A stretch of 64,000 bases of DNA from positions 1-64,000 of the forward strand of contig CACIST010000001.1 of the NCBI GenBank assembly GCA_902589395.1, given 5' to 3'. The position numbers and the translations under genes are program-made. Shown in pieces: positions 28,686-38,237 of the stretch. Origin of the DNA: an uncultured Pelagibacteraceae bacterium. Its GTDB lineage: Bacteria > Pseudomonadota > Alphaproteobacteria > Pelagibacterales > Pelagibacteraceae. The notes beneath the pieces are model-generated. The model did not search any database. It saw only the letters and a program-made list of their open reading frames with translations, and was not told the DNA's origin. How positions within the stretch are numbered: position 1 is the stretch's first letter; each line of letters starts with the position of its first letter.

Positions 28686-30221
28686 TTATGAGTTAAAATC
28701 TTTCTTAAGTTGTAGAATAATTTCATTCAATTCTTTTTCTTTATCATCTTCAAGTTTTCCTGAAGCTGTGATCGAATCAATAATCTCTGGCTTTTCAGCT
28801 TTACATTTTTCTAAAATTTTATTTTCAAAACTTGAAATATCTTTTTGCTCAACATCATCAAGATGTCCTCTAACTCCACAAAATACAGAAATGACTTGTT
28901 CTGCAACTGTCATTGGAGAATATTGGTTTTGCTTTAGAAGTTCAGTTAATTTTGATCCCCTGTTAAGTAATTTCTGAGTAGATGCATCGAGGTCTGAACC
29001 AAATTGTGCAAACGCAGCCATTTCTCGATATTGTGCAAGTTCTAATTTCATGGAACCTGAAACTTTCTTCATCGCTTTAGTTTGAGCAGATGATCCAACT
29101 CTTGATACAGATAATCCAACATTTATGGCAGGTCTTATACCTTGGTTAAAAAGTTCTGTTTCAAGAAATATTTGACCATCAGTAATTGAAATAACATTTG
29201 TTGGTATGAATGCAGAAACATCTCCACCTTGAGTTTCAATGATTGGGAGAGCTGTTAGTGACCCTCCACCATGCTCATCACTTAATTTTGCAGCTCTTTC
29301 TAGTAATCTACTATGTAAATAAAATACATCTCCAGGATATGCTTCTCTTCCAGGAGGTCTTCTTAATAGAAGTGACATTTGTCTATATGCAACAGCTTGT
29401 TTTGACAAATCATCATAAATAATCAATGCATGCATCCCATTATCTCTAAAATACTCACCCATAGTGCATCCAGTGTAAGGAGCTAAAAATTGCAGAGGCG
29501 CTGCATCTGATGCTGTTGCTGCTACTATTGTTGTATATTCCATTGCACCAGCTTCTTCTAATGTTTTTTCAATCTGTCTAACGGTAGATCTCTTTTGGCC
29601 AACGGCTACATAAATACAATATAATTTTTTCTTTTCATCACCAGATTCATTAATTTTTTTTTGGTTAATGATAGCATCAATAGCAACTGCTGTTTTACCA
29701 GTTTGTCTATCACCAATTATTAATTCTCTTTGTCCTCTTCCAATTGGGACTAGACTATCAATTGATTTAAGACCAGTCTGCATTGGTTCACTAACAGATT
29801 TACGTGGAATAATGCCAGGAGCTTTGACCTCAACCCTACTTCTTTTTAAACTTTTATCAAGCGCACCTTTTCCATCAATTGGGTTCCCTAAACCATCAAC
29901 TACTCTTCCAAGTAATTCTTTTCCAACTGGTGTATCAACTATCGCACCAGTTCTTTTTACAGTATCACCTTCTTTAACCGCTCTATCATCACCGAAAATT
30001 ACAACACCTACATTTTCACTCTCTAGGTTTAATGCCATTCCTTTTGAGCCATCAGAGAATTCTACCATTTCTCCAGCTTGAACATTATCTAAACCATAAA
30101 TTCTTGCGATACCATCTCCTACTGATAAAACTTGGCCAACCTCAGTAACCTCAGCTTTATCTCCAAACTTTTTAATTTGTTCTTTTAATATTTTTGTAAC
30201 TTCTGAAGGATTTATTTCCAT
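28686..30221 (-). CDS. atpA: F1-ATPase alpha subunit
   Basis: 511 residues. The Walker A motif is [11 protein letters not shown]. The N-terminal crown begins [17 protein letters not shown], and [20 protein letters not shown] and the [15 protein letters not shown] motif are present. This is the non-catalytic nucleotide-binding subunit. It starts directly after atpH (stop at 30222). Confidence 0.99.
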   Translation of the reverse strand: MEINPSEVTKILKEQIKKFGDKAEVTEVGQVLSVGDGIARIYGLDNVQAGEMVEFSDGSKGMALNLESENVGVVIFGDDRAVKEGDTVKRTGAIVDTPVGKELLGRVVDGLGNPIDGKGALDKSLKRSRVEVKAPGIIPRKSVSEPMQTGLKSIDSLVPIGRGQRELIIGDRQTGKTAVAIDAIINQKKINESGDEKKKLYCIYVAVGQKRSTVRQIEKTLEEAGAMEYTTIVAATASDAAPLQFLAPYTGCTMGEYFRDNGMHALIIYDDLSKQAVAYRQMSLLLRRPPGREAYPGDVFYLHSRLLERAAKLSDEHGGGSLTALPIIETQGGDVSAFIPTNVISITDGQIFLETELFNQGIRPAINVGLSVSRVGSSAQTKAMKKVSGSMKLELAQYREMAAFAQFGSDLDASTQKLLNRGSKLTELLKQNQYSPMTVAEQVISVFCGVRGHLDDVEQKDISSFENKILEKCKAEKPEIIDSITASGKLEDDKEKELNEIILQLKKDFNS

Positions 30222-30779
30222 TTAAGCCTCTATCATTGTATTTTCAATTTGTTGTAATTTATTTTTAATAGAGGTGTCCACCATAATACTTCCAACTTGT
30301 ATTACTAAACCTCCAATTAAACTTTTATCATACTTATAGTCTAATTTTATTTTCGCGTTAAAATTTTCAGATAATTCATCTTTTATTTTAATTACTTGTT
30401 CTTCTGATAATTCTTTAGAAGAAATTAGTTCAGCTTTCACTTCTCCTCTTTTTTTTGAACAAGTATCTAAAAAATCTTTCAGAATTGTTTTTACATAAAA
30501 AAATCTTCTTTTGGAAATTAGAAAACCAAGAAATTTTGACAGTAAAGAGTTTAATTTATAATCATCGGCAATTTTACTAATGACACCCTGAAGTTCATTT
30601 ACAGAATTAGTTGGATCTTTAATTAATAAACTAAAATCTTTGCTCTCATCTATTAATTTTAATAAGGATTTTGACTGTTCTTCGACTTCATCTAATAAAT
30701 TATTTTCATTTGCTAGTTCGTATAATGCTAGAGAATATCTAGCCGCTGTGGTTACTGAAAAACTGTTATTATTGCTCAA
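30222..30779 (-). CDS. atpH: F1-ATPase delta subunit
   Basis: 185 residues. TTAARYSLALYELANENN opens the N-terminal helical bundle. The C-terminal part has the signature YDKSLIGGLVIQVGSIMVDTS (IGGLVIQVGS). It joins F1 to the peripheral stalk. First gene of atpHAGDC. The Fo genes are elsewhere, the usual alphaproteobacterial split. A 97-base gap to priA should hold the promoter; no strong consensus pair was seen. Confidence 0.95.
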   Translation of the reverse strand: MSNNNSFSVTTAARYSLALYELANENNLLDEVEEQSKSLLKLIDESKDFSLLIKDPTNSVNELQGVISKIADDYKLNSLLSKFLGFLISKRRFFYVKTILKDFLDTCSKKRGEVKAELISSKELSEEQVIKIKDELSENFNAKIKLDYKYDKSLIGGLVIQVGSIMVDTSIKNKLQQIENTMIEA

Positions 30780-30876
30780 TTTTGTCTCTTTAATTTAGAA
30801 GATTTTTTGGATTAAGTAGCATATGAGTTTAGTGTCTTCAAGTAACAGATTGACTAATTATTGTAAAATTTTTCAA

Positions 30877-32832
30877 TTAATTGAAGGTTATTGGGTCAAC
30901 ATCAACTGTTAGTTTTATTTCTTTGGGTAATTTGTATGTAATTAAGATTTTACTAAGTCTTTTTTGAATACTAGAGCCCTTTTTAGATCTTATCAAAAGT
31001 CTTTGTCTATATTTTCTTCTTACTCGATATATGGGCGCATTAACTGGTCCTAAAATTTTATCATTTAAGGATTGTGATAATATTTTTTTAAAATTAATGG
31101 ATTCTTTTTCTAAATTTTTTTCATTTGAGGAAGTGAGTATTAATGAAACGAATCTTTCATAAGGCGGTAAGTTGTTTTTTTCTCTTAATTTCAATTCATT
31201 TTCTAAAAAAATAAAAGGATCAGGATTTGTTATTTGATCAATAATAGTTTGGTTTGAGTTGTATGTTTGAAAATATACTGTAGCTGGTTTACCAGCTCTA
31301 CCAGCCCTTCCAGATAATTGGTGATAAAGTTGTAAATTTTTTTCTGCAGTTCTTAAATCGTGTCCATTTGAATTAAGATCAATATCTAAAATAATAATAC
31401 AATTTAATTTTGGAAAATGAAAACCCTTAGAAATCAATTGCGTTCCAATAAGTATATCAATTTTTCCTTTGATGATATCTTCTAATTTATTTTTAGAAGA
31501 TTTTTTATTCATGGTATCACTTGAAAAAATTGATATTTTTTTATTTGGAAATTTTAGCTTGACCTCTTCTGAAATTCTCTCAACACCAGGACCACTAAAA
31601 ATAAAATCACACTTCTCACCTTTCTTACAATTTCTACTTAACCGAGATTGAAAACCACAATAATGACAAAGTAATTTATTTTTGTGTTTATGATATACTA
31701 AATTTATAGAACAATTTGGACAGGAATAAACATTTAAACATTTTTTACAAAGTGCATAAGGAGCGAAACCTCGTCTATTAATAAAAAATAATACTTGATC
31801 ATTTTTTTTTAGGTGGTTATTTACTTTTTCCAAAGTTTCACTAGCAATCCACGATTGTTTATCTAGCTTATTTTTGTTTAAGTCTATTATTTCATATGAA
31901 GGTAAGTTTGCATCTTTATATCTTTTAGTTAAACGTGATATAGAATATTTTTTTTTCTTAATATTTGCGTATGTTTCTATTGAGGGTACAGCTGTAACAA
32001 GATTAATAGGGATATTTTCAAAATTAGCTCTAGCTATTGCCATATCTCTTGCATTGTAAATTACACCTTCATCTTGTTTGAATGATTGATCGTGCTCCTC
32101 ATCAACAACTATAATCCCAAGGTTTTTAAATGGTAAAAATAATGATGAACGTGCTCCAATAATTACTTTAATTTTTCCTAATGATATTCCACTCCAAATT
32201 ATTTTCTTTTTTTTAGGAGTTACTCCAGAGTGCCACACTGCTGCACTGAAACCAAAAAATTCTTCAAATTTGTTTTCAAATTCTGCAGTTAAACCAATTT
32301 CAGGTAATAAAATCAGTGCCTGAAGGCCTTTTTCTAATAATTGTTTTATATGTTTAAAATATACAATCGTTTTTCCTGACCCTGTAGTTCCCTGTAGTAG
32401 ATGAACTCTAAATCTACTATTTTTTTTTGATATTTCATCAAGAGTTTCTTTTTGATCTGAAGAGAGAGTAAACTTATTTATAAACTTTTGTTTATTATAA
32501 GATAAATAATTTTCATCTTCATAATTAGTAATTGCTTCTCCACTAAGTAGATGTAATTTTAAACACATTCCCTTTGGAACTAAGTTATATTCTGAAAACC
32601 AATTCAAAAAGGATATTGTTTCTTTTTTAAGTGGATTAATTTCTATTTTTTTTAGAATTTTTTTTATCTGAAAATTTTTATTATTTTTTTTTTCAAATGT
32701 ATCCCAAACAACTCCTGTTACTTTTGATTTTCCAAATGGTACAAAAACATAATCTCCAACTTTAAGATCTATGTCACTCTCATACGTAAAAGGGAAATTA
32801 AATATATTAGGTATTAAAACTGGATATTTCAT
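30877..32832 (-). CDS. priA: Primosomal replication protein PriA (helicase)
   Basis: 651 residues, rather short for PriA (usually ~730). The 3' DNA-binding domain is at the N-terminus. Walker A is GTTGSGKTIVYF; the DEEH box is VVDEEHDQSF; IGTQLISKGFHFP and HQLSGRAGRAGKP are helicase motifs V and VI. The eight-cysteine zinc module is CKKCLNVYSCPNC with CHYCG and later Cys residues. It restarts stalled replication forks. Its place upstream of atpH is conserved in alphaproteobacteria. Confidence 0.96.
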   Translation of the reverse strand: MKYPVLIPNIFNFPFTYESDIDLKVGDYVFVPFGKSKVTGVVWDTFEKKNNKNFQIKKILKKIEINPLKKETISFLNWFSEYNLVPKGMCLKLHLLSGEAITNYEDENYLSYNKQKFINKFTLSSDQKETLDEISKKNSRFRVHLLQGTTGSGKTIVYFKHIKQLLEKGLQALILLPEIGLTAEFENKFEEFFGFSAAVWHSGVTPKKKKIIWSGISLGKIKVIIGARSSLFLPFKNLGIIVVDEEHDQSFKQDEGVIYNARDMAIARANFENIPINLVTAVPSIETYANIKKKKYSISRLTKRYKDANLPSYEIIDLNKNKLDKQSWIASETLEKVNNHLKKNDQVLFFINRRGFAPYALCKKCLNVYSCPNCSINLVYHKHKNKLLCHYCGFQSRLSRNCKKGEKCDFIFSGPGVERISEEVKLKFPNKKISIFSSDTMNKKSSKNKLEDIIKGKIDILIGTQLISKGFHFPKLNCIIILDIDLNSNGHDLRTAEKNLQLYHQLSGRAGRAGKPATVYFQTYNSNQTIIDQITNPDPFIFLENELKLREKNNLPPYERFVSLILTSSNEKNLEKESINFKKILSQSLNDKILGPVNAPIYRVRRKYRQRLLIRSKKGSSIQKRLSKILITYKLPKEIKLTVDVDPITFN

Positions 32833-32864
32833 AAATTAATTTAATTAATATTAATACTTTAAAT

Positions 32865-35084
32865 CTAATTAAAAATATCTTTTTTTCTTAATACACTTTC
32901 AATAAATCTAATTGGTTCATTATCATCGAATAATTTTTTATTATTCTTCTTTATTTTATCAATTATTGAATTTCTAAATTTAATGTTAGTTGCTAATTTA
33001 ACAGCGATTTGAACGTATTTTTTTTCTGAGGTTGCAATAGTTTCTTGAACACCTAAAGTTTTTAATATGCCATAAGTATGTCTTCCTCTCATAAAGCTTG
33101 AGGGAAAAGTGACAATTGGTTTATTTAAACTTAAAGCTGCTAAGGAAGTATTAAAACCTGACCAATTTAAACTATCTAAAATGATATCTGACTCAGTAAT
33201 AAGTCCTAGAAATTCTTCTTGCGAGCATCTTGGATGAAAATAGGAATATTTTTTAAAATCATAACCTTCCTTTTGAAACAATTCAGAAACTCTCTCTTTA
33301 AATACATTAGTTATTGAATGGCCCCTTCCCTGGATGAACCAGATACGACAATTTGGATATTTTTTTATTATATCCAAATAAATATGATCTTCTTGAGGAA
33401 GAAGTTTAAATAAATTTTGAAGATTTAAAAAAATAGTTACATTTGATTTATTAAATACATTAGGTTTTTTTATTTTTGATAAATCTGGAAAATCATAATT
33501 AATTCCAATATTAGGCAAGTTTATTAACTTTTCCGAGTAGTGTTTTTCAGAATTTTGTGGTTCCATAACTTTACTAGAAAAATAATAGTCAATACTGTTA
33601 AAACCTGAGGTGACTGGATGTCCGAAAGTATTACATTGTAAAGGAGCTAATCTTAATGAGCTTAAGATTTGAATTTTTGGATGCATTCCAATATCTAAAT
33701 ATATGAGAATATCTAAATTATCATTGGATATTTCATTAATTAGATCATCAACATCGCTACTAAAAAAAAAACTATCAGCACTTTCTTTGATTTCTTTAGT
33801 AATAACGTCAAATTTATTATCAACATAATAAACAAAACTTTTAAAAAATTTTTTGTCTAATTTTGTAATCCAATTTTTATGTGTCTTAGATACAGAATGA
33901 TTTTTAAAATAAGAAGATACAAATCCTATTTTTATATATTTGGACGCAATATTTTTTTTTTTCTTTTTATGAAATTTTTTATAAACTTTGTGTGTAATTT
34001 GTTCAACCAAATTAGCATAACGTTTTTGTAGTTGTAAAACATCTGTTCCTTGGTAATGAAAAAAAAAGTTTGTTGAAGAATTTATTGCATTAATAAACTG
34101 TTCTTTTGTATATTGTGATTGAGAGTCTAATAATTTTTTTATTCTATTAATGTTTTTTTCAAATCTCCTTCTATAATAATTTATTTCATTTAAATTTTTA
34201 TAAACAATTGGAAAAATATTCATAGACAACCAATGTGAGTCTAAATTGGTAGGATCTAATTGAATAGCTTTTTCATAGATACTAATTGCTTTTTCATGTT
34301 CTCCTATGAATTTAAGTGTATTTCCAATATTATTGTATGCAGCAGTGTTATCAGGTTGGATTTGAATAACTTTTTCGTAGCACTTAATTGCTTTGTGATA
34401 CTCTCCTAAATCCTCAAATAAACTTCCTAGATTGTTATGTGCGCCTATAAAATTTGGTCTAATTTGAATTGCCTTCTCATAACATTTCATAGCTCCTTGA
34501 TATTCTCGTGTTTTATTTAGTATGTTGCCAAGATTATAGTAGGCCTCAGAGAAACTTGGTAGAATTTGAATTGCCTTTTGATAATAGGTAATCGCTTTTT
34601 GATATTTTTCTAACTCTTTAAAAGTGTTTGCAAGATTATAATAAGCTGCCGCAAAACTAGGTTGAATTTCAATTGCCTTTTCAAAGCATTTCATTGCACT
34701 TTGATATTTACCCAATTTATTATGTAGAATTCCAAGATTATTATGAGCATCTACATTATTGTAATGAATTTGAATTGCCTTTTCATAACATTTAATTGCT
34801 TTTTGATTTTCTCCTAGCTCTTTAAATACAAATCCTAGGTTGCTATGAGCAGCACTATTTTTTGGCTGAATTTGAATTGTTTTTTTATAACATTTCATCG
34901 ACTCCTGATATTTACCTAATTTATACAGTAAAATTCCAAGATTATTATGCGCTTCTGCATAATTTGGATTTTTTTTTAAAATTTCATCATAAAGTTTTTT
35001 AGCAATATGGAGTTTATTATTTTTATGATGTTGATCTGCTAAGGCTAAAGTTCCTTCTAAAGATAAATTTTTTTTTTCATTCAT
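32865..35084 (-). CDS. TPR protein with SPINDLY/OGT-like glycosyltransferase domain (GT41)
   Basis: 739 residues. Eight 34-residue TPR units run from ~8 to ~280 (AHNNLGILLYKLGKYQESMK type). After a linker, a GT41-like catalytic region covers ~370-735: GFVSSYFKNHSVSKTH, QCNTFGHPVTSGFNSIDYYF, VTIFLNLQNLFKLLP, DIILDSLNWSGFNTS and TFPSSFMRGRHTYGIL. This family includes O-GlcNAc transferases that sugar-modify proteins from UDP- or GDP-sugars. The substrate in SAR11 is unknown. No signal peptide is seen. It is transcribed after lpd, with a 62-base gap. Confidence 0.85.
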   Translation of the reverse strand: MNEKKNLSLEGTLALADQHHKNNKLHIAKKLYDEILKKNPNYAEAHNNLGILLYKLGKYQESMKCYKKTIQIQPKNSAAHSNLGFVFKELGENQKAIKCYEKAIQIHYNNVDAHNNLGILHNKLGKYQSAMKCFEKAIEIQPSFAAAYYNLANTFKELEKYQKAITYYQKAIQILPSFSEAYYNLGNILNKTREYQGAMKCYEKAIQIRPNFIGAHNNLGSLFEDLGEYHKAIKCYEKVIQIQPDNTAAYNNIGNTLKFIGEHEKAISIYEKAIQLDPTNLDSHWLSMNIFPIVYKNLNEINYYRRRFEKNINRIKKLLDSQSQYTKEQFINAINSSTNFFFHYQGTDVLQLQKRYANLVEQITHKVYKKFHKKKKKNIASKYIKIGFVSSYFKNHSVSKTHKNWITKLDKKFFKSFVYYVDNKFDVITKEIKESADSFFFSSDVDDLINEISNDNLDILIYLDIGMHPKIQILSSLRLAPLQCNTFGHPVTSGFNSIDYYFSSKVMEPQNSEKHYSEKLINLPNIGINYDFPDLSKIKKPNVFNKSNVTIFLNLQNLFKLLPQEDHIYLDIIKKYPNCRIWFIQGRGHSITNVFKERVSELFQKEGYDFKKYSYFHPRCSQEEFLGLITESDIILDSLNWSGFNTSLAALSLNKPIVTFPSSFMRGRHTYGILKTLGVQETIATSEKKYVQIAVKLATNIKFRNSIIDKIKKNNKKLFDDNEPIRFIESVLRKKDIFN
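34247..35063 (-). repeat. Eight tandem 102-base units encoding TPR motifs
   Basis: These are in-gene repeats of 34 codons each, recurring as KxxGxYQxAMKCYEKAIQIxPxx. The second to seventh are most alike at DNA level (for example the words for CYEKAIQI). They could allow slippage or recombination that changes repeat number between strains. Confidence 0.8.
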
Positions 35085-35146
35085 TATAATTTATAGAATT
35101 ATAAACTATCATACTATGAACCACGATCCCTAAATGAAAAATTAGT

Positions 35147-36541
35147 TTAAGAGTGAATTTGTCGTTTGTCTACTGATAAAGCAGCTTCTTTTATTGCTTC
35201 AGAAAAAGTAGGGTGAGCGTGACATGTTCTTGCAATATCTTCGGAACTAGCACCAAATTCCATTGCAACAGACATTTCTGCAATCATTTCTCCAGCATGA
35301 GGTCCGATTATATGCACTCCTAACACTCTGTCTGTTGAACTTTCAGCTAATATTTTAACGAACCCCTCTGGCTCATTTATTGCTTTGGCTCTTGAGTTTG
35401 CGATAAAAGGAAATTTACCGACTTTGAAGTTTATTTTTTTCTCTTTTAATTCTTCCTCATTTTTACCAACATAGGCTACCTCTGGTGAGGTATAAATTAC
35501 GCCAGGTATGACATCATAATTTACATGACCTGACTGTCCAGCAATTAACTCAGCTACAGCTATTCCCTCCTCCTCAGCTTTATGAGCCAACATTGGACCA
35601 TCTATAACATCTCCTATTGCATAAATATTTTTTACATTGGTTTCAAAATTGTTATTAACTCTAATTTTTCCTTTTTTATCAAGATTTACTCCAATTTTTT
35701 CTAAATTTAATTTATCTGTATACGGTTTTCTTCCAACAGAAATTAAAACAACATCAGCTTCAATTTTGTTTTTTGAGTCCTTATTAGATATTTCTATTAT
35801 TACTCCTTGGTCATTTTTAGTAATTTTTTCGACTTTAGTATTTAATTCAAATTTTATATTCTGTTTTTTTAATATTTTCATAAATTCATTTGAAATTTCT
35901 TTATCAAGTCCTGGGGTGATATGATCTAAATTTTCTATGACTTGAACCTCAGTTCCTAATCTTGACCAAACAGAACCCATTTCCAATCCGATATATCCAC
36001 CACCAACAACAACCATTTTTTTCGGAAGTTTAGAAATACTAAGAGCTCCTGTTGATGAAAGAATTTTTTTTTCATCAAAATCTATTCCTGGTAAAGACAT
36101 TGGCTCTGATCCTGTACTTATTATGGTTTTATCAGTTTTAATTTTTATTTCCGATTTATCATTTTTGACTAATATTTCATTTTTTTCATTAAAAGATCCG
36201 ACTCCTTTAATATAAGTAACTTTATTTTTTTTAAATAAGAACTCCACTCCTTTTGTAAGTGTTGCAACAGAGCTTTCTTTATTGCTCATCATTTTTTCCA
36301 GATTTAGCTTAATTTCACCAGTTTCAATACCTATATTAGAAAAATTTTTAGCTTTATGAAAACTTTCAGACATATTTAATAGGCTTTTAGAAGGAATACA
36401 TCCTATGTTAAGACAAGTGCCTCCTAGAGATCCTCTCGACTCTACACATGCAGTTTTTAATCCTAATTGTGATAATCTAATTGCGCATACATACCCCGCA
36501 GGTCCTCCCCCAATTACAGTAACATCAAATTTTTCAGCCAT
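35147..36541 (-). CDS. lpdA: Dihydrolipoamide dehydrogenase (E3)
   Basis: 464 residues. The FAD site is DVTVIGGGPAGYVCAIRLSQ, the redox disulfide is in GGTCLNIGCIPSK, and the NAD site is VVGGGYIGLEMG. AIGDVIDGPMLAHKAEEEG follows, and the C-terminal HAHPTFSE carries the catalytic His. It reoxidises lipoamide in 2-oxoglutarate dehydrogenase. The start abuts the sucB stop at 36541, giving a complete sucA-sucB-lpd set. Confidence 0.97.
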   Translation of the reverse strand: MAEKFDVTVIGGGPAGYVCAIRLSQLGLKTACVESRGSLGGTCLNIGCIPSKSLLNMSESFHKAKNFSNIGIETGEIKLNLEKMMSNKESSVATLTKGVEFLFKKNKVTYIKGVGSFNEKNEILVKNDKSEIKIKTDKTIISTGSEPMSLPGIDFDEKKILSSTGALSISKLPKKMVVVGGGYIGLEMGSVWSRLGTEVQVIENLDHITPGLDKEISNEFMKILKKQNIKFELNTKVEKITKNDQGVIIEISNKDSKNKIEADVVLISVGRKPYTDKLNLEKIGVNLDKKGKIRVNNNFETNVKNIYAIGDVIDGPMLAHKAEEEGIAVAELIAGQSGHVNYDVIPGVIYTSPEVAYVGKNEEELKEKKINFKVGKFPFIANSRAKAINEPEGFVKILAESSTDRVLGVHIIGPHAGEMIAEMSVAMEFGASSEDIARTCHAHPTFSEAIKEAALSVDKRQIHS

Positions 36542-37863
36542 TAGATATTTAAAAATAATCTTCTAGGGTCCTCTAAATTTTCTTTAATAGTTTTTAAGAA
36601 CGACACGGATTCCTTTCCATCAATAATTCTATGATCATATGATAAAGCCAAATACATTATAGGCTTAATTTTTATCTCACCATTATCATTTACTGGTCTT
36701 TCAACAATATTATGCATGCCTAATACTCCTGATTGAGGTGGATTTAATATTGGTGTTGAGAGCATAGAACCATACACACCTCCATTGCTTATAGTAAAGG
36801 TGCCTCCCTGTAAGTCCTCAATTGTTAGGTTACCTTCATTTGCTTTTTCAGATAATTTTTTAATTTCTTTTTCTATATCAGCAAATGACATCTCATCTGC
36901 ATTTCTTAGCACTGGAACTACTAAACCTTTTTCAGTTCCAACAGCAAAGCTTATATTATAATAATTTTTGTAAATTATATCTTGATCTTCAATTTCAGCG
37001 TTTATTGCTGGAAATAATTTAAGTCCAACAACACAAGCTTTAACAAAAAATGACATTAAGCCTAATTTAATTCCATATCTACTTTTGAAATCTTCTTGAT
37101 TATCTTTTCTCATTGCCATAATCCCAGACATATCTACCTCATTGAAAGTAGTTAACATGGCTGCATTTTCTTGTGCTTGTTTTAATCTTTTAGCAATCGT
37201 TTGTCTTAAACGTGTCATTTTAATTCTCTCTTCTTCACCATATTTAATTCTTCTCTGATTAGGTTGTGGGTTAGTGCCCATCATACTAATTAGATCGCCT
37301 TTTAAAATTCTTCCTGCTTTTCCTGTACCCTTTACATTATCTAAGTTGATATTTTTTTCTGCAACTATTTTTCTTACTGCAGGGGAGAGAATAATTGGCT
37401 GTTGTGAAGTTTCCTCTAATTCTACTTCATCAGTTAAAAGCAATGGTTCTTCTTCTAATAGTTTCATTGAATTATCTTCAGTTAACACTAGTGGTTCCTC
37501 TGACTTAGATTGAGGTTTTTTTTCTATATCTAAGCTAATTACATTGCTTTTCTGATCTATAATTTCTTTTTCTTTATTATCTTCAGGTTGTTTTTTAGTC
37601 TCAGGTACTTTTTTAATATCTATATTTCCTTCAGAAATTGAACCCAAGACAGCACCAACTTCAACTGTATCTCCATCTTTAAAACTAATTTCTGATAATG
37701 TTCCACTAATTGGGGAAGGAACTTCTAAATTTACTTTATCAGTTTCCAGTTCAACTATTGCTTCATCCGCCTCAACTGTTTCACCTTCTCTTTTCAACCA
37801 TTTTGAAACTGTTGCTTCTGTAATACTTTCACCTAAAGTAGGGACTAAAATTTTTTCATTCAT
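36541..37863 (-). CDS. sucB: Dihydrolipoyllysine succinyltransferase (E2 of 2-oxoglutarate dehydrogenase)
   Basis: 440 residues. The lipoyl domain (1-75) has the lipoyl-lysine motif [14 protein letters not shown]. An acidic linker (~85-160) precedes the E3-binding domain ([15 protein letters not shown]). The catalytic domain follows, with [11 protein letters not shown] and the active-site motif [12 protein letters not shown]. It moves the succinyl group to CoA. The start overlaps the sucA stop at 37863. Confidence 0.96.
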   Translation of the reverse strand: MNEKILVPTLGESITEATVSKWLKREGETVEADEAIVELETDKVNLEVPSPISGTLSEISFKDGDTVEVGAVLGSISEGNIDIKKVPETKKQPEDNKEKEIIDQKSNVISLDIEKKPQSKSEEPLVLTEDNSMKLLEEEPLLLTDEVELEETSQQPIILSPAVRKIVAEKNINLDNVKGTGKAGRILKGDLISMMGTNPQPNQRRIKYGEEERIKMTRLRQTIAKRLKQAQENAAMLTTFNEVDMSGIMAMRKDNQEDFKSRYGIKLGLMSFFVKACVVGLKLFPAINAEIEDQDIIYKNYYNISFAVGTEKGLVVPVLRNADEMSFADIEKEIKKLSEKANEGNLTIEDLQGGTFTISNGGVYGSMLSTPILNPPQSGVLGMHNIVERPVNDNGEIKIKPIMYLALSYDHRIIDGKESVSFLKTIKENLEDPRRLFLNI

Positions 37864-38237
37864 TAATTAAATACTTCATTTATAATTTCTTGTTGCTCAT
37901 GTTGATGCCTCTTAGCATATCCAGTGGCTGGTGATGCATCGGGACTTCTTCCAATATAAGAAACTTCATTATTTTTAGCTTTAATGGTATCTAAAGTCCA
38001 TTGTATATAATCTCTCACTGAAAACCATGCACCCATATTTTTTGGTTCTTCCTGACACCAATAAAAATTAGCATTTTTAGCATATGGTTTAAGTTCTTTT
38101 ATCAAACTTTTTGCTGGAAAAGGATAAAGTTGCTCTATTCTAAACATTACCACATCATCTCTTTTTAACTTTTCTCTAGCATTTAAAAGATCAAAGTATA
38201 CTTTTCCTGAACAAATTATAACTTTTTTTAATTTCAC
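37863..38237 (-). CDS. sucA: 2-oxoglutarate dehydrogenase E1, 3' part after a frameshift
   Basis: 124 residues from a GTG at 38237, but real family sequence begins at [46 protein letters not shown] and [21 protein letters not shown] are the normal C-terminus of E1o. It joins the upstream reading frame if one A is removed from the A7 run at 38223-38229. It is best read as the end of one sucA gene, not a separate protein. Confidence 0.88.
   Translation of the reverse strand: MKLKKVIICSGKVYFDLLNAREKLKRDDVVMFRIEQLYPFPAKSLIKELKPYAKNANFYWCQEEPKNMGAWFSVRDYIQWTLDTIKAKNNEVSYIGRSPDASPATGYAKRHQHEQQEIINEVFN

Noticed and set aside
34247-35063. Repeated ~102-base units as a possible mobile or CRISPR-like repeat
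   Set aside because: They encode 34-residue TPR motifs in one open gene.
37863-38237. A separate 124-residue gene between sucA and sucB
   Set aside because: Its sequence is the normal C-terminus of the same E1 protein, displaced by a one-base frameshift.
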